A stretch of DNA of 64,000 nt from JAAUTG01 sp964458705 (GTDB lineage: Bacteria; Bacteroidota; Bacteroidia; Chitinophagales; Saprospiraceae). The stretch covers positions 22,037-86,036 of the forward strand of contig CAYWKD010000009.1 in the NCBI GenBank assembly GCA_964458705.1. Direction: 5' to 3'. Below, in pieces: positions 8,510 to 16,325 of this stretch (position 1 is its first letter; every line of letters starts with the position of its first letter). Below the pieces are notes generated by a model that did no database searches, was not told where the DNA came from, and was given only the letters and a program-made list of their open reading frames with translations. The position numbers and the translations under genes were made by a program.

Positions 8510-11500
8510 TTAGTAATTTTCAAATAGACTGAATTCAATCTCCTCTACTTTATCTCGATACGCTTTAAAATCACTATTCATGAATGTTTCAACCTTGCTT
8601 AGTACTTCTTCTGTCTCCTGCTTTGCTTCATTCATAAGCGTTTCCACTGCTTGTGTTGGTTCGGTTTCCATTGAACCCAAGTAGCTATACACGCTTCCTA
8701 GAGTAGAACTTAAATTCTCAAATCGACGTTGAATACCTTTTAAGTTCTCAGGTGAAAAATAGAGCTCATCAAGCGTTTTTAAACTGTCCTTCAAGGATTT
8801 ACCCATGTCCTTAATTTCTTTTTTAGTAGAGTCTGCTACGTGTATTATTGCATTATCTACTAGATCAATCGTCTTTCTGGCAGAGCGAATTTTCTCATAC
8901 CCTTTGGCTGCCTTTTCCACTATTTCGTAGTAGTTATCATAAGTAGCTGCCATTTGTTCTAAATCGTAGTCTTTTTCATCTAAACGCGGATCAAAGTGCA
9001 CTTTTACAGTGGTTGAATCTTTATGCTTACCATAAGTGAATAGCACTTTGTACTCACCAGGAAGTACCTCATAGCCTGAAGGCGTATTGTCATCCTCTTT
9101 CGCTTCACGACGAGAAGGAAAACGAACACCATCTTTTCGCATATTCCAATAAATGCGGTTCATAAGTGTATCTAACTTAGTCGTATAAGTTCGGATGGTA
9201 TCACCTTTGCTGTTGATTACTTGCACTTTTAGTTTTTCTTTTTTGACATTTAGCGCCGTATCGGGCTTCACCCAAAGTGTCATCATTGCTCCATTTCGAC
9301 GGTTATCGCCACGATATTCTCCATCAGCTACAAAGCGTGTGCCGTCGTAAGAGCGGTAATTGGCCAAGTAAGCATCGGGAGCGTCGAAGGCTTTGAATGA
9401 TTCTTCTAGTAATTTGCCACCTGATTGAGCAATGGCTCGGATTGGACGAATATCATCTAAAATCCAGACAGCGCGACCAAAAGTACCTACAATTAGATCA
9501 TGCTCTCGAGGATGAATTTTCAAGTCACGCGTAGAAACTGAAGGAAAATCGTTCATCCATTTGTTCCAGTTTTTACCGCTATCTATGCTAAAGTAAAGTC
9601 CATAATCCGTACCCAACCATAGTAGATTTTTCGCTACGGGGTCTTGCACAATCGAGAGTGCATGACCACTCACCTGTTTTTCGTCCACTATTTTTTTAAA
9701 CGTTTTGCCGTAGTCGTTGGTGTGAAAAGCCATGGGTTGCCAGTCGTTTCGGCGGTAATCATTTACAATCACAAATGCCTCTCCTGCATTGTCCTTAGAC
9801 ACTTCAATATAAGGAATCCAACTACCAGCTTTGACACTCGGCAAGCGATCTGCTAGATTTGTCCAAGTTTTACCACCATCTCTAGTCAATTGCAAATTAC
9901 CGTCGTCCGTTCCTGCCCAGATTGTGCCTTCATCTATCGGGCTAGGTGCAATAGCAAGAATCGTCGTATGATTTTCTGCTTGAGTATCATCAATAGTCAA
10001 ACCGCCAGTTTTGGCTTGCTGCTGCTTAGTTGAATCATTTGTAGTCAGATCAGGACTAATAATTTCCCAACTTCTGCCACAATCTATACTTTTATGCACA
10101 TATTGGCTACCATAGTAAACCCCACAATCATTGTAGGGGTCTTGAGCAATGGCAGCATTCCAGTGAAATCGCAACGTTTCGCCATCGGGATGGATGGGTT
10201 TGATGAAGCGGCGATTACCTGTTTCACGATCCACGAAACCGACATTCCCGCCTTGTGACATAGCATATATGTAGCGACTATCTTTGGGGTGAAATACAAC
10301 ATCAAAACCATCACCAAAGAAGACTTCTTGCCAATCTGAATTACGAATACCACCCGGCTTCCAAACAGCACTCGGACCTACCCATGAGCCATTATCTTGC
10401 AAACCACCAGCTACATTGTAAGGATAGCTCATATCGTAGCTGATATGATAGAACTGCGCCAATGGCAAATTCTCTGCAAACCGCCAGCTTTTTCCACGAT
10501 CTCTGGAAATATACAAGCCACCATCATTGCCATTAATCATATAGCTCGGATCATTCGGATGAATCCAAAGCGCATGGTGATCGGGATGCACGGCATTCTC
10601 ACCAGAGTAGGGCAATATCACTTCCCAGTTCTTACCGCCATCTTCACTTTTTGACACTAACGAATACAAACTGTAAACTCTGTTTTCATTTTGTGAGTCA
10701 ACAAAAATGTCGGAATAGTAAAAAGGGCGATTACCGATTTCTTTCTTGTCGTCTGCGATTTGTTTAAAGTTTGCACCACCATCAGTTGATTTATAAAGTG
10801 CATTTTCCTTGGCTTCTACTAGGGCATAAACGATACTAGGATTGGAAGGCGCAATCGCTAAGCCAATTCTTCCTAGAGTACCTTTTGGTAAACCATCTTT
10901 TTCAGTACGTCGCTTCCAAGTGCTGCCGCCATCGTGCGAGACGAAAATACCAGAACCGCTCCCGCCAGAGTTGAATATCCATGGTTTTCTACCAAATTCC
11001 CACATGGCAGCCATCAACTTATTCGGGTTTGCAGGATCAACTACTAGGTCTGCGATACCTGTTTCCGCGTTTTGATACAGTATTTTTTTCCACGTCTTCC
11101 CGCCGTCAGTAGTTTTATAAACACCTCGATGCTCGCTTGGTCCCCAGGCTGAACCTTGCGCTCCGACATACACCACATCTGGGTTGTCTCGATGAATAAT
11201 GATTCTGTGAATGGTCTTCGTTTCTTCCAAGCCCATCATCATCCACGTTTTTCCACCATCTAAACTTTTGAACACGCCACCGCCACTATTCTGAGAGTTA
11301 CGAGGATTACCCTCGCCTGTGCCTACCCAGATTTCGGAAGGGTTGCTCTGATTGATTGTAATTGCTCCAATAGACTGATTCGGTTGGTCATCAAAAATAG
11401 GTTTCCAATCAATACCGCCATTTTCAGAAAGCCACACTCCACCAGATGCTGCTCCAGCATAAATGCGATCAGGATTGCTCAAATCCACATCAATCGCTGT

Positions 11501-11635
11501 TATTCGTCCACTCATACCCGCCGGACCGATATTTCTGATTTTTAGTCCTTTCAGTTGTTCGACATCCATTTTTTGTGCGGATAACACACCGCTCAACAGT
11601 AATAGGAGCAGACAGCTCCAGTTCCATAATTTCAT
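8510..11635 (-). CDS. Secreted Asp-box (BNR/sortilin-like) beta-propeller protein
   Basis: 1041 residues with a signal peptide ending near residue 20 (LSAQ). About eleven Asp-box motifs (S/T-x-D-G-G-x-T-W type, e.g. SLDGGKTW, TTDGGKTW, SHDGGSTW) run through residues ~65-745 and predict one or two large propellers of the VPS10/sortilin or xyloglucanase type. After this come a beta-sandwich resembling FlgD-like domains (about 780-900) and a helical C-terminus rich in Lys and Glu. Proteins of this length and order are widespread in Bacteroidota and are often labelled glycosyl hydrolase, but I see no catalytic residues that support a specific activity. There is no T9SS C-terminal domain. It is monocistronic, and a strong hairpin follows its stop codon. 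Confidence 0.85.
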   Translation of the reverse strand: MKLWNWSCLLLLLLSGVLSAQKMDVEQLKGLKIRNIGPAGMSGRITAIDVDLSNPDRIYAGAASGGVWLSENGGIDWKPIFDDQPNQSIGAITINQSNPSEIWVGTGEGNPRNSQNSGGGVFKSLDGGKTWMMMGLEETKTIHRIIIHRDNPDVVYVGAQGSAWGPSEHRGVYKTTDGGKTWKKILYQNAETGIADLVVDPANPNKLMAAMWEFGRKPWIFNSGGSGSGIFVSHDGGSTWKRRTEKDGLPKGTLGRIGLAIAPSNPSIVYALVEAKENALYKSTDGGANFKQIADDKKEIGNRPFYYSDIFVDSQNENRVYSLYSLVSKSEDGGKNWEVILPYSGENAVHPDHHALWIHPNDPSYMINGNDGGLYISRDRGKSWRFAENLPLAQFYHISYDMSYPYNVAGGLQDNGSWVGPSAVWKPGGIRNSDWQEVFFGDGFDVVFHPKDSRYIYAMSQGGNVGFVDRETGNRRFIKPIHPDGETLRFHWNAAIAQDPYNDCGVYYGSQYVHKSIDCGRSWEIISPDLTTNDSTKQQQAKTGGLTIDDTQAENHTTILAIAPSPIDEGTIWAGTDDGNLQLTRDGGKTWTNLADRLPSVKAGSWIPYIEVSKDNAGEAFVIVNDYRRNDWQPMAFHTNDYGKTFKKIVDEKQVSGHALSIVQDPVAKNLLWLGTDYGLYFSIDSGKNWNKWMNDFPSVSTRDLKIHPREHDLIVGTFGRAVWILDDIRPIRAIAQSGGKLLEESFKAFDAPDAYLANYRSYDGTRFVADGEYRGDNRRNGAMMTLWVKPDTALNVKKEKLKVQVINSKGDTIRTYTTKLDTLMNRIYWNMRKDGVRFPSRREAKEDDNTPSGYEVLPGEYKVLFTYGKHKDSTTVKVHFDPRLDEKDYDLEQMAATYDNYYEIVEKAAKGYEKIRSARKTIDLVDNAIIHVADSTKKEIKDMGKSLKDSLKTLDELYFSPENLKGIQRRFENLSSTLGSVYSYLGSMETEPTQAVETLMNEAKQETEEVLSKVETFMNSDFKAYRDKVEEIEFSLFENY

Positions 11636-12221
11636 ATTAATTTAGATTTTAATTTACATTTGGCTAAGATAAGAAAGAGAATTTGAAGGAAAGTTGAAGT
11701 TTTGTCCTAAAATGAACTATCCGCTAATTATTCAAAGTTTATACTTGCTAAATAAGTAAACAAGATTGTTTTTATTGGTTAGAATTATTTGTTTACATAA
11801 TCTTCTGTTGATGGGATTATTATATCGCCAAACATTTAAACCTGTCCACTTACTTACGTGAGTGCAACTTCAATAGTATAGTTTAAGATTAATCAAAATA
11901 GCTGCCCACCATAAATTAGGAATTAAAAACCTCAGAAAGCTACTCAATTAAAGCAACAAAACAGTTTGTTATAAATTGTTAAAATTAATATTCATAGAAC
12001 TTTTTCTCCTGGCTAGCGTAAATTGAAGTAATTAATATTAAATATTTGCTAATATTGCAGTATTGATAGTCATCCTACTCAAGATGATGAAATGCTGATA
12101 GCAAAGTAATCCACTCTACGTGCAGTGGTTTTATAGAATCAGTATTATCGTCAACATGACTCTTTGTAGGAGAAATATACAAATTGCTTCTGCAAAGGTT
12201 TCAACAATATAACACTACTGA
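11636..12221. other. 586-bp AT-rich intergenic region with one MITE-like element
   Basis: No ORF here looks real. The gap separates the divergent propeller gene and deoC. It holds the ~100-bp repeat listed at 11753-11852 and a small hairpin (CCACT...AGTGG near 12110-12130). I see no convincing TAnnTTTG promoter directly ahead of deoC. Confidence 0.6.
11753..11852. repeat. MITE-like dispersed element, copy A
   Basis: A ~100-bp stretch that begins TAAGTAAACAAGATTG and ends TAAACCTGTCCACTTA. It aligns along its whole length with the 102-bp stretch at 44488-44589 (shared interior: TTTACAYAATC, GATTATATC, TTTAAACCTGTCCACTTA). The ends are imperfect inverted repeats of TAAGTGGACAGGTTTA. It has no coding capacity, so it would be a non-autonomous element. 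Both copies were compared by eye only. Confidence 0.6.
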
Positions 12222-12866
12222 ATGAACATTGCTAGTTTCTTAGATCACACGCTACTCAGACCAAACTTGACCCTACAAGAAGTAAACAAATTATTTAGTG
12301 AGGCACGTCAGTATCAGTTTAAAGCGGTATGTATTCCACCTTATTTTGTTAGTGCGGCCAAACGTCAATTGGAAGGCACTAAAATAGCCATAGCTACAGT
12401 GATTGGTTTCCCCTTGGGCTATTCTAGTCTTTCATCGAAAATTGATGAAATCCGCCGAGCAATTGATCAAGGGGCAGACGAATTCGACACGGTGATTAAC
12501 ATTTGTGCCGTAAAGAGTGGAGATTGGAGCTACATAAAAAATGAGATTAATAGCCTAAGTACGGCAGTTCAGCTTCGAGGAAAGACGATTAAACTTATAT
12601 TAGAAGCAGGATTACTTGAAGAATTTGAGCTATTAAAACTCTGCGAAATTTGTAATGAAGCCAAAGTGGATTACGTTAAAAATGCGACTGGTTTTAGTGC
12701 AGCTGGGGCTTCGGTTGAGATTACTCATTTGCTACGATCAAACTTGGATAGTAACATAAAGATCAAAGCTGCTGGTGGCATACGAACTATTGATTTCGCA
12801 AAATCACTCATCGAAGCTGGCGCAGACCGACTCGGTAGCTCTACTAGTGTCAACTTACTAGGCTAA
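12222..12866 (+). CDS. deoC: Deoxyribose-phosphate aldolase
   Basis: Cleaves 2-deoxyribose-5-phosphate to glyceraldehyde-3-phosphate and acetaldehyde in deoxynucleoside catabolism; cytoplasmic. 214 residues, the usual size of the short bacterial type. Visible landmarks: LDHTLL at the N-terminus, EFDTVINI (Asp89), the Schiff-base lysine in DYVKNATGF (Lys153) and the second lysine in IKAAGGIR (Lys182). The Schiff-base loop reads KNATGF where many homologues have KTSTGF, a mild variant. It lies directly before a SPOR-domain gene with its own promoter. Confidence 0.95.
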   Translation: MNIASFLDHTLLRPNLTLQEVNKLFSEARQYQFKAVCIPPYFVSAAKRQLEGTKIAIATVIGFPLGYSSLSSKIDEIRRAIDQGADEFDTVINICAVKSGDWSYIKNEINSLSTAVQLRGKTIKLILEAGLLEEFELLKLCEICNEAKVDYVKNATGFSAAGASVEITHLLRSNLDSNIKIKAAGGIRTIDFAKSLIEAGADRLGSSTSVNLLG

Positions 12867-12881
12867 GTCCTCGAAACTATC

Positions 12882-12889
12882 TATCTTTG
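12882..12889 (+). promoter_or_regulatory. Bacteroidota -7 box upstream of the SPOR gene
   Basis: TATCTTTG fits the TAnnTTTG consensus and sits 22 bases before the ATG at 12912. I see no clear -33 TTTG partner. Confidence 0.5.
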
Positions 12890-12911
12890 TAGTGGCCATA
12901 ACAAATGAACA

Positions 12912-13307
12912 ATGAAAAGAGTATTTATCCTGATTTTATTTTTTGTATTTTATTGTAGTAAGATAATCTTTGCTCAGGTTACGATTAATGAACCTCCTAT
13001 TGTTACTCAAATGCTAGAGCGTTATGTTGAAACTAACAAAAACGTAACAAGCGTATCTGGCTGGCGTATTCAGATATTTTCTACTCGCGATCGAGTAGAA
13101 ATGGAAAAAGTGCGGCGAGAATTTCAATTTATCTATCCCAATATTTCTGTAGATTGGATACACGATCGACCCCAGTATGTTCTCAGGGCTGGAGCATTTG
13201 AGCGCAAATTAGATGCTTATCGTTTATTGAATATCATCAGGCAGGATTATCCTAGTGCTTTAATCTCTTTGGACAACAACATGAATCCTGCGGAGTTGAT
13301 TTTTTAA
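12912..13307 (+). CDS. Small exported SPOR-domain protein
   Basis: 131 residues: a signal peptide (hydrophobic to about residue 21, IIFAQ), then a short linker and a SPOR module from about residue 48 (GWRIQIFSTRDR ... YVLRAGAFERKLDAYRLLNII). SPOR domains bind peptidoglycan lacking stem peptides, typically at division or growth sites. Its position between deoC and rodA fits an envelope-growth role, but the deoC link is probably just adjacency. It has its own TATCTTTG box. Similar short SPOR proteins are common in Bacteroidota. Confidence 0.85.
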   Translation: MKRVFILILFFVFYCSKIIFAQVTINEPPIVTQMLERYVETNKNVTSVSGWRIQIFSTRDRVEMEKVRREFQFIYPNISVDWIHDRPQYVLRAGAFERKLDAYRLLNIIRQDYPSALISLDNNMNPAELIF

Positions 13308-13376
13308 ATACCATTAGACACCACTACCCTCTATCTCAGCGTTCTCCTGAAAAAGCAGGAATAACAAAATAAAATA

Positions 13377-14783
13377 ATGAGTAAAAGAGGCGAACGACTA
13401 AAGAAAATTGATTGGATACTGTTTTCCATATACCTCGCTCTGATTGCACTAGGCGAATTAATGATCTATGCCGCTACCATTAGTGATGCTCCTGTCAACA
13501 GTCTCAATGTCTTTTTCAACACCTCAGCGGGAAACCAACTGATGTGGATTGGTATTTCCCTAATAACTCTTGCAATTATTCAACTGATTGATTGGAAATT
13601 TTGGCAAACTTTTGCTTATCCCATCTATGGTATAGGTATATTTTTACTTTTACTAGTGCTCTTTTTGGGCGTGGAAGTGAAAGGTGCCACAGCTTGGTTT
13701 CGCATTGGAAGTTTTGGATTTCAACCTTCGGAAGTAGCAAAATTTGCGACTAGCCTTGCACTAGCAAGCTACCTAGGCTCATATAATATGGACTTAAAAA
13801 AGCGCAATCACTTACTGGTTGTCTTTGGCTTAATTCTCACACCTATTTTGCTTATTTTGATGCAGCCAGATGCGGGTTCTGCCTTAATATTTTTTTCATT
13901 CTTTATACTACTCTACCGCGAAGGATTCTCGGCTAATTTCCTTTTATTAGGTGCTGCTGCTGCTACTGTTTTGATTTTTTCCATCGCTGTTGATGATCCA
14001 AATACGGTTACGCTATCTCTCCTAAATATTGGCATACTAATTTTAACAGCACTTTTTAAACCCCGATTTTACTGGGTGATTGGAGGTATAGCACTTGCAT
14101 TTTCCTCTTTTTATTTTTGGAATGAAGCCTCGAAGTTTATTTTGCTCTCTAATGCCATTATTTTCGGAGTTCTCTTCATCGTTCACTACGTCAATAAGCA
14201 GGGTAAAATTGTGCTGGTTACAACTGGCGGTTTACTAGCTGGTTTAAGCATTGTTTACTCAGCTAGCTATATGTTCAATAACGTGCTACAAAGTCATCAA
14301 AAAGAGAGAGTTTATATGTGGCTACGCCCTGATAAATGCGACCCTAAAGGTCCGCTTTATAATGTCATTCAATCAAAGTTAGCCATCGGCTCTGGTGGTT
14401 TGGATGGAAAAGGATTGTTCAATGGTACACTAACTAAGCTCAACTACGTTCCCGAGCAATCCACAGATTTCATTTTTTGTACCATAGGTGAAGAACACGG
14501 CTTTGTAGGAAGTTTGGTTACTATTGGTGTCTTTCTTGCTTTATTAATGCGTATTATTTTTCTAGCTGAACGGCAACGCTCCAATTTTTCACGCCTTTAC
14601 GCTTATGCCATTGCAGGTATTTTATTCCTCCATGTCTTCATCAATATTGGTATGACAATGGGGCTAGTCCCCATTATTGGTGTCCCTTTGCCATTCATTA
14701 GTAAAGGAGGTTCCGCTTTATTGGGATTCACAATTATGATTGCAGTTTTGCTGAAATTAGATAGCCATCGGTATTCAATTTAA
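13377..14783 (+). CDS. rodA: RodA-type SEDS peptidoglycan glycosyltransferase
   Basis: 468 residues and about ten or more membrane helices. SEDS proteins polymerise lipid II into glycan strands; RodA works with a class B PBP in the elongasome. Diagnostic segments: WFRIGSFGFQPSEVAKF, QPDAGSALIF, the extracellular loop with RPDKCDP followed by IQSKLAIGSGGLDGKG, TDFIFCTIGEEHGF, and VPIIGVPLPFISKGGSALL. It is longer than typical RodA (~370), with extra hydrophobic segments in the middle, as often seen in Bacteroidota. No PBP2 or mreCD genes lie in the window. FtsW is the alternative, but the GVPLPFIS(K/Y)GGS region and context fit RodA better. Confidence 0.9.
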   Translation: MSKRGERLKKIDWILFSIYLALIALGELMIYAATISDAPVNSLNVFFNTSAGNQLMWIGISLITLAIIQLIDWKFWQTFAYPIYGIGIFLLLLVLFLGVEVKGATAWFRIGSFGFQPSEVAKFATSLALASYLGSYNMDLKKRNHLLVVFGLILTPILLILMQPDAGSALIFFSFFILLYREGFSANFLLLGAAAATVLIFSIAVDDPNTVTLSLLNIGILILTALFKPRFYWVIGGIALAFSSFYFWNEASKFILLSNAIIFGVLFIVHYVNKQGKIVLVTTGGLLAGLSIVYSASYMFNNVLQSHQKERVYMWLRPDKCDPKGPLYNVIQSKLAIGSGGLDGKGLFNGTLTKLNYVPEQSTDFIFCTIGEEHGFVGSLVTIGVFLALLMRIIFLAERQRSNFSRLYAYAIAGILFLHVFINIGMTMGLVPIIGVPLPFISKGGSALLGFTIMIAVLLKLDSHRYSI

Positions 14784-14810
14784 AAAACACTCGAAAATCA
14801 TTTTATCAGT

Positions 14811-15197
14811 ATGAAGTCGTCATTCTATTCACTATTCCTCCTTTCCTTGCTGCTCTCTCAGTGTAGGCTTCCCACATCTTCTGATACTTTACTTGAGTTA
14901 GAGTCGCTCTCTGAATCATTAGTGAATTTACAAGAAAATACTCAAGCTGCACTTGCTGCACTGAATCAGCAAGCCAATTCCATCAATATTCAAGGCAGGG
15001 CATTGACGCAGGAAGAACTAAAAACTGTCAGTCGAATCACTGCTTTTCAACAACAATTCACAGCGTGGAAAGAAAAACATAACGCCGCTAAACTCATCAT
15101 CCAAAACACTCAACCTGATCCCGACAAACAACTGAAGGTACTACAACAACTTCAAAAAGAAATCATAGCTCTACAACAGCGAATGAAAGATTTTTAA
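14811..15197 (+). CDS. Small putative lipoprotein, helical
   Basis: 128 residues. The N-terminus has a lipobox-like segment LLLSQC (Cys18). The rest is Gln/Leu-rich helix, likely a short coiled coil, with no cysteine pairs or recognisable domain. It starts 27 bases after rodA and is probably cotranscribed with it. I do not recognise a family. Confidence 0.65.
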   Translation: MKSSFYSLFLLSLLLSQCRLPTSSDTLLELESLSESLVNLQENTQAALAALNQQANSINIQGRALTQEELKTVSRITAFQQQFTAWKEKHNAAKLIIQNTQPDPDKQLKVLQQLQKEIIALQQRMKDF

Positions 15198-15322
15198 CAA
15201 GATCAAATCTGAAACGCATCGGTTAGATCAAGCTAATCAAAGTACATCATAAAATGATGTTAAAAAATTGACAGCCAACTAAAAGTAAGCCATTTTTGTA
15301 ACTAAATATAAATAATAATACA

Positions 15323-15985
15323 ATGAGAACATTATTTCCCTTTTGTTTCGTACTGCTAATGACAGGTACGCTAATCGCTCAAAGTGATGCTTATCAAAAC
15401 ACGATCACTGTAAATGCAGGATTTAGTCTCGCTGGCACATTAGTCAACCTGTTAGATAACGAAAATTTAGATGAGTTTGACAATGTGGATCAGGACGAAT
15501 TCAGTAACCTTTCTGGTCAATTTAGTGGTACTTCTACTCCTGCCATTCAGGTCAACTATGATCGTGCTTTAGCGAATTGGTTTAGCCTAGGAGCTGGAGT
15601 ATCTTACCAAAAATTAGGCTTTGATATTAACAACTTCTCCTACACAGATGGTGATAATCAACAGCAGAACATTGACTTTGTAAGCACTAACTTTAACAGA
15701 GTTAATGTGAGTTTGCGAGCTTTGTTTCATTATGGCAATAAAAACAGAATGGATTTGTATTCAGGACTTCGGTTAGGAATAACAAGCTGGGGTGCAAGCA
15801 TTGAATCCACAGATGACCAAATTGAAGATGATCTAGAAGCAAGTGGATTCGTCGGCATCAATCCTGCTATACAACTCATACCTTTTGCATTGCGAGGCTA
15901 CGTTACTGAAAATATTGGAATCAATTTTGAGACAGCTATTGGTGCGCCTCACTTCTTTTCTATCGGCTTGAATTACAGACTCTAA
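15323..15985 (+). CDS. Outer-membrane beta-barrel (porin-like) protein
   Basis: 220 residues with a signal peptide (ending GTLIAQ). After an acidic N-terminal loop (residues ~48-70) it alternates aromatic and polar residues in beta strands (GAGVSYQKLGF, VNVSLRALFHY, DLYSGLRLGI) and ends in an aromatic-hydrophobic strand FFSIGLNYRL, as barrel proteins do. It matches the general small outer-membrane beta-barrel class; no substrate is implied. A hairpin follows 22 bases after the stop. Confidence 0.75.
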   Translation: MRTLFPFCFVLLMTGTLIAQSDAYQNTITVNAGFSLAGTLVNLLDNENLDEFDNVDQDEFSNLSGQFSGTSTPAIQVNYDRALANWFSLGAGVSYQKLGFDINNFSYTDGDNQQQNIDFVSTNFNRVNVSLRALFHYGNKNRMDLYSGLRLGITSWGASIESTDDQIEDDLEASGFVGINPAIQLIPFALRGYVTENIGINFETAIGAPHFFSIGLNYRL

Positions 15986-16325
15986 CTACACTTTTTTACT
16001 TAACCGTTAAGACTTTTAAAGTTGCTCAAGGCTTTAAAAAGTCTTAATATCCCTTACTTACTTGTAGCTACTTGCTAAACATCCTAATTGAGTAAAGGAA
16101 TAAAAAAGAGCAATTTTGTCAATACTAAACTTCCAAAGTATTTAGCTCTCCTTCATGTTGAATAATCACCTTTAACTTTTCTCAAATAGCTCCTATAAAT
16201 TCTTTGTTATCAGTAATTTTTGCTTTCATTTCTCGCCAACTTGATTCATATCTATAAATCAGCTACATTGCTAAATGTAATGTTTTAGCCATATTTTCGT
16301 TTATGCTATAAATAATAACACACCC
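15986..16325. other. 340-bp intergenic region, hairpin at its start
   Basis: AT-rich with no convincing gene. It contains the hairpin at 16008-16046; beyond that I see nothing with clear structure before the coiled-coil gene. Confidence 0.6.
16008..16046 (+). terminator. Terminator-like hairpin of a dispersed TCAAGGCTT-loop family
   Basis: Arms TAAGACTTTTAAAG and CTTTAAAAAGTCTTA pair with one bulged base around a loop containing CTCAAGG. It sits just downstream of the beta-barrel gene. A related hairpin follows rseP at 40195-40227. Confidence 0.55.

Noticed and set aside
10084..10371. 95-codon minus-strand frame inside the propeller gene
   Set aside because: Wrong frame of a clear gene on the same strand; no protein features.
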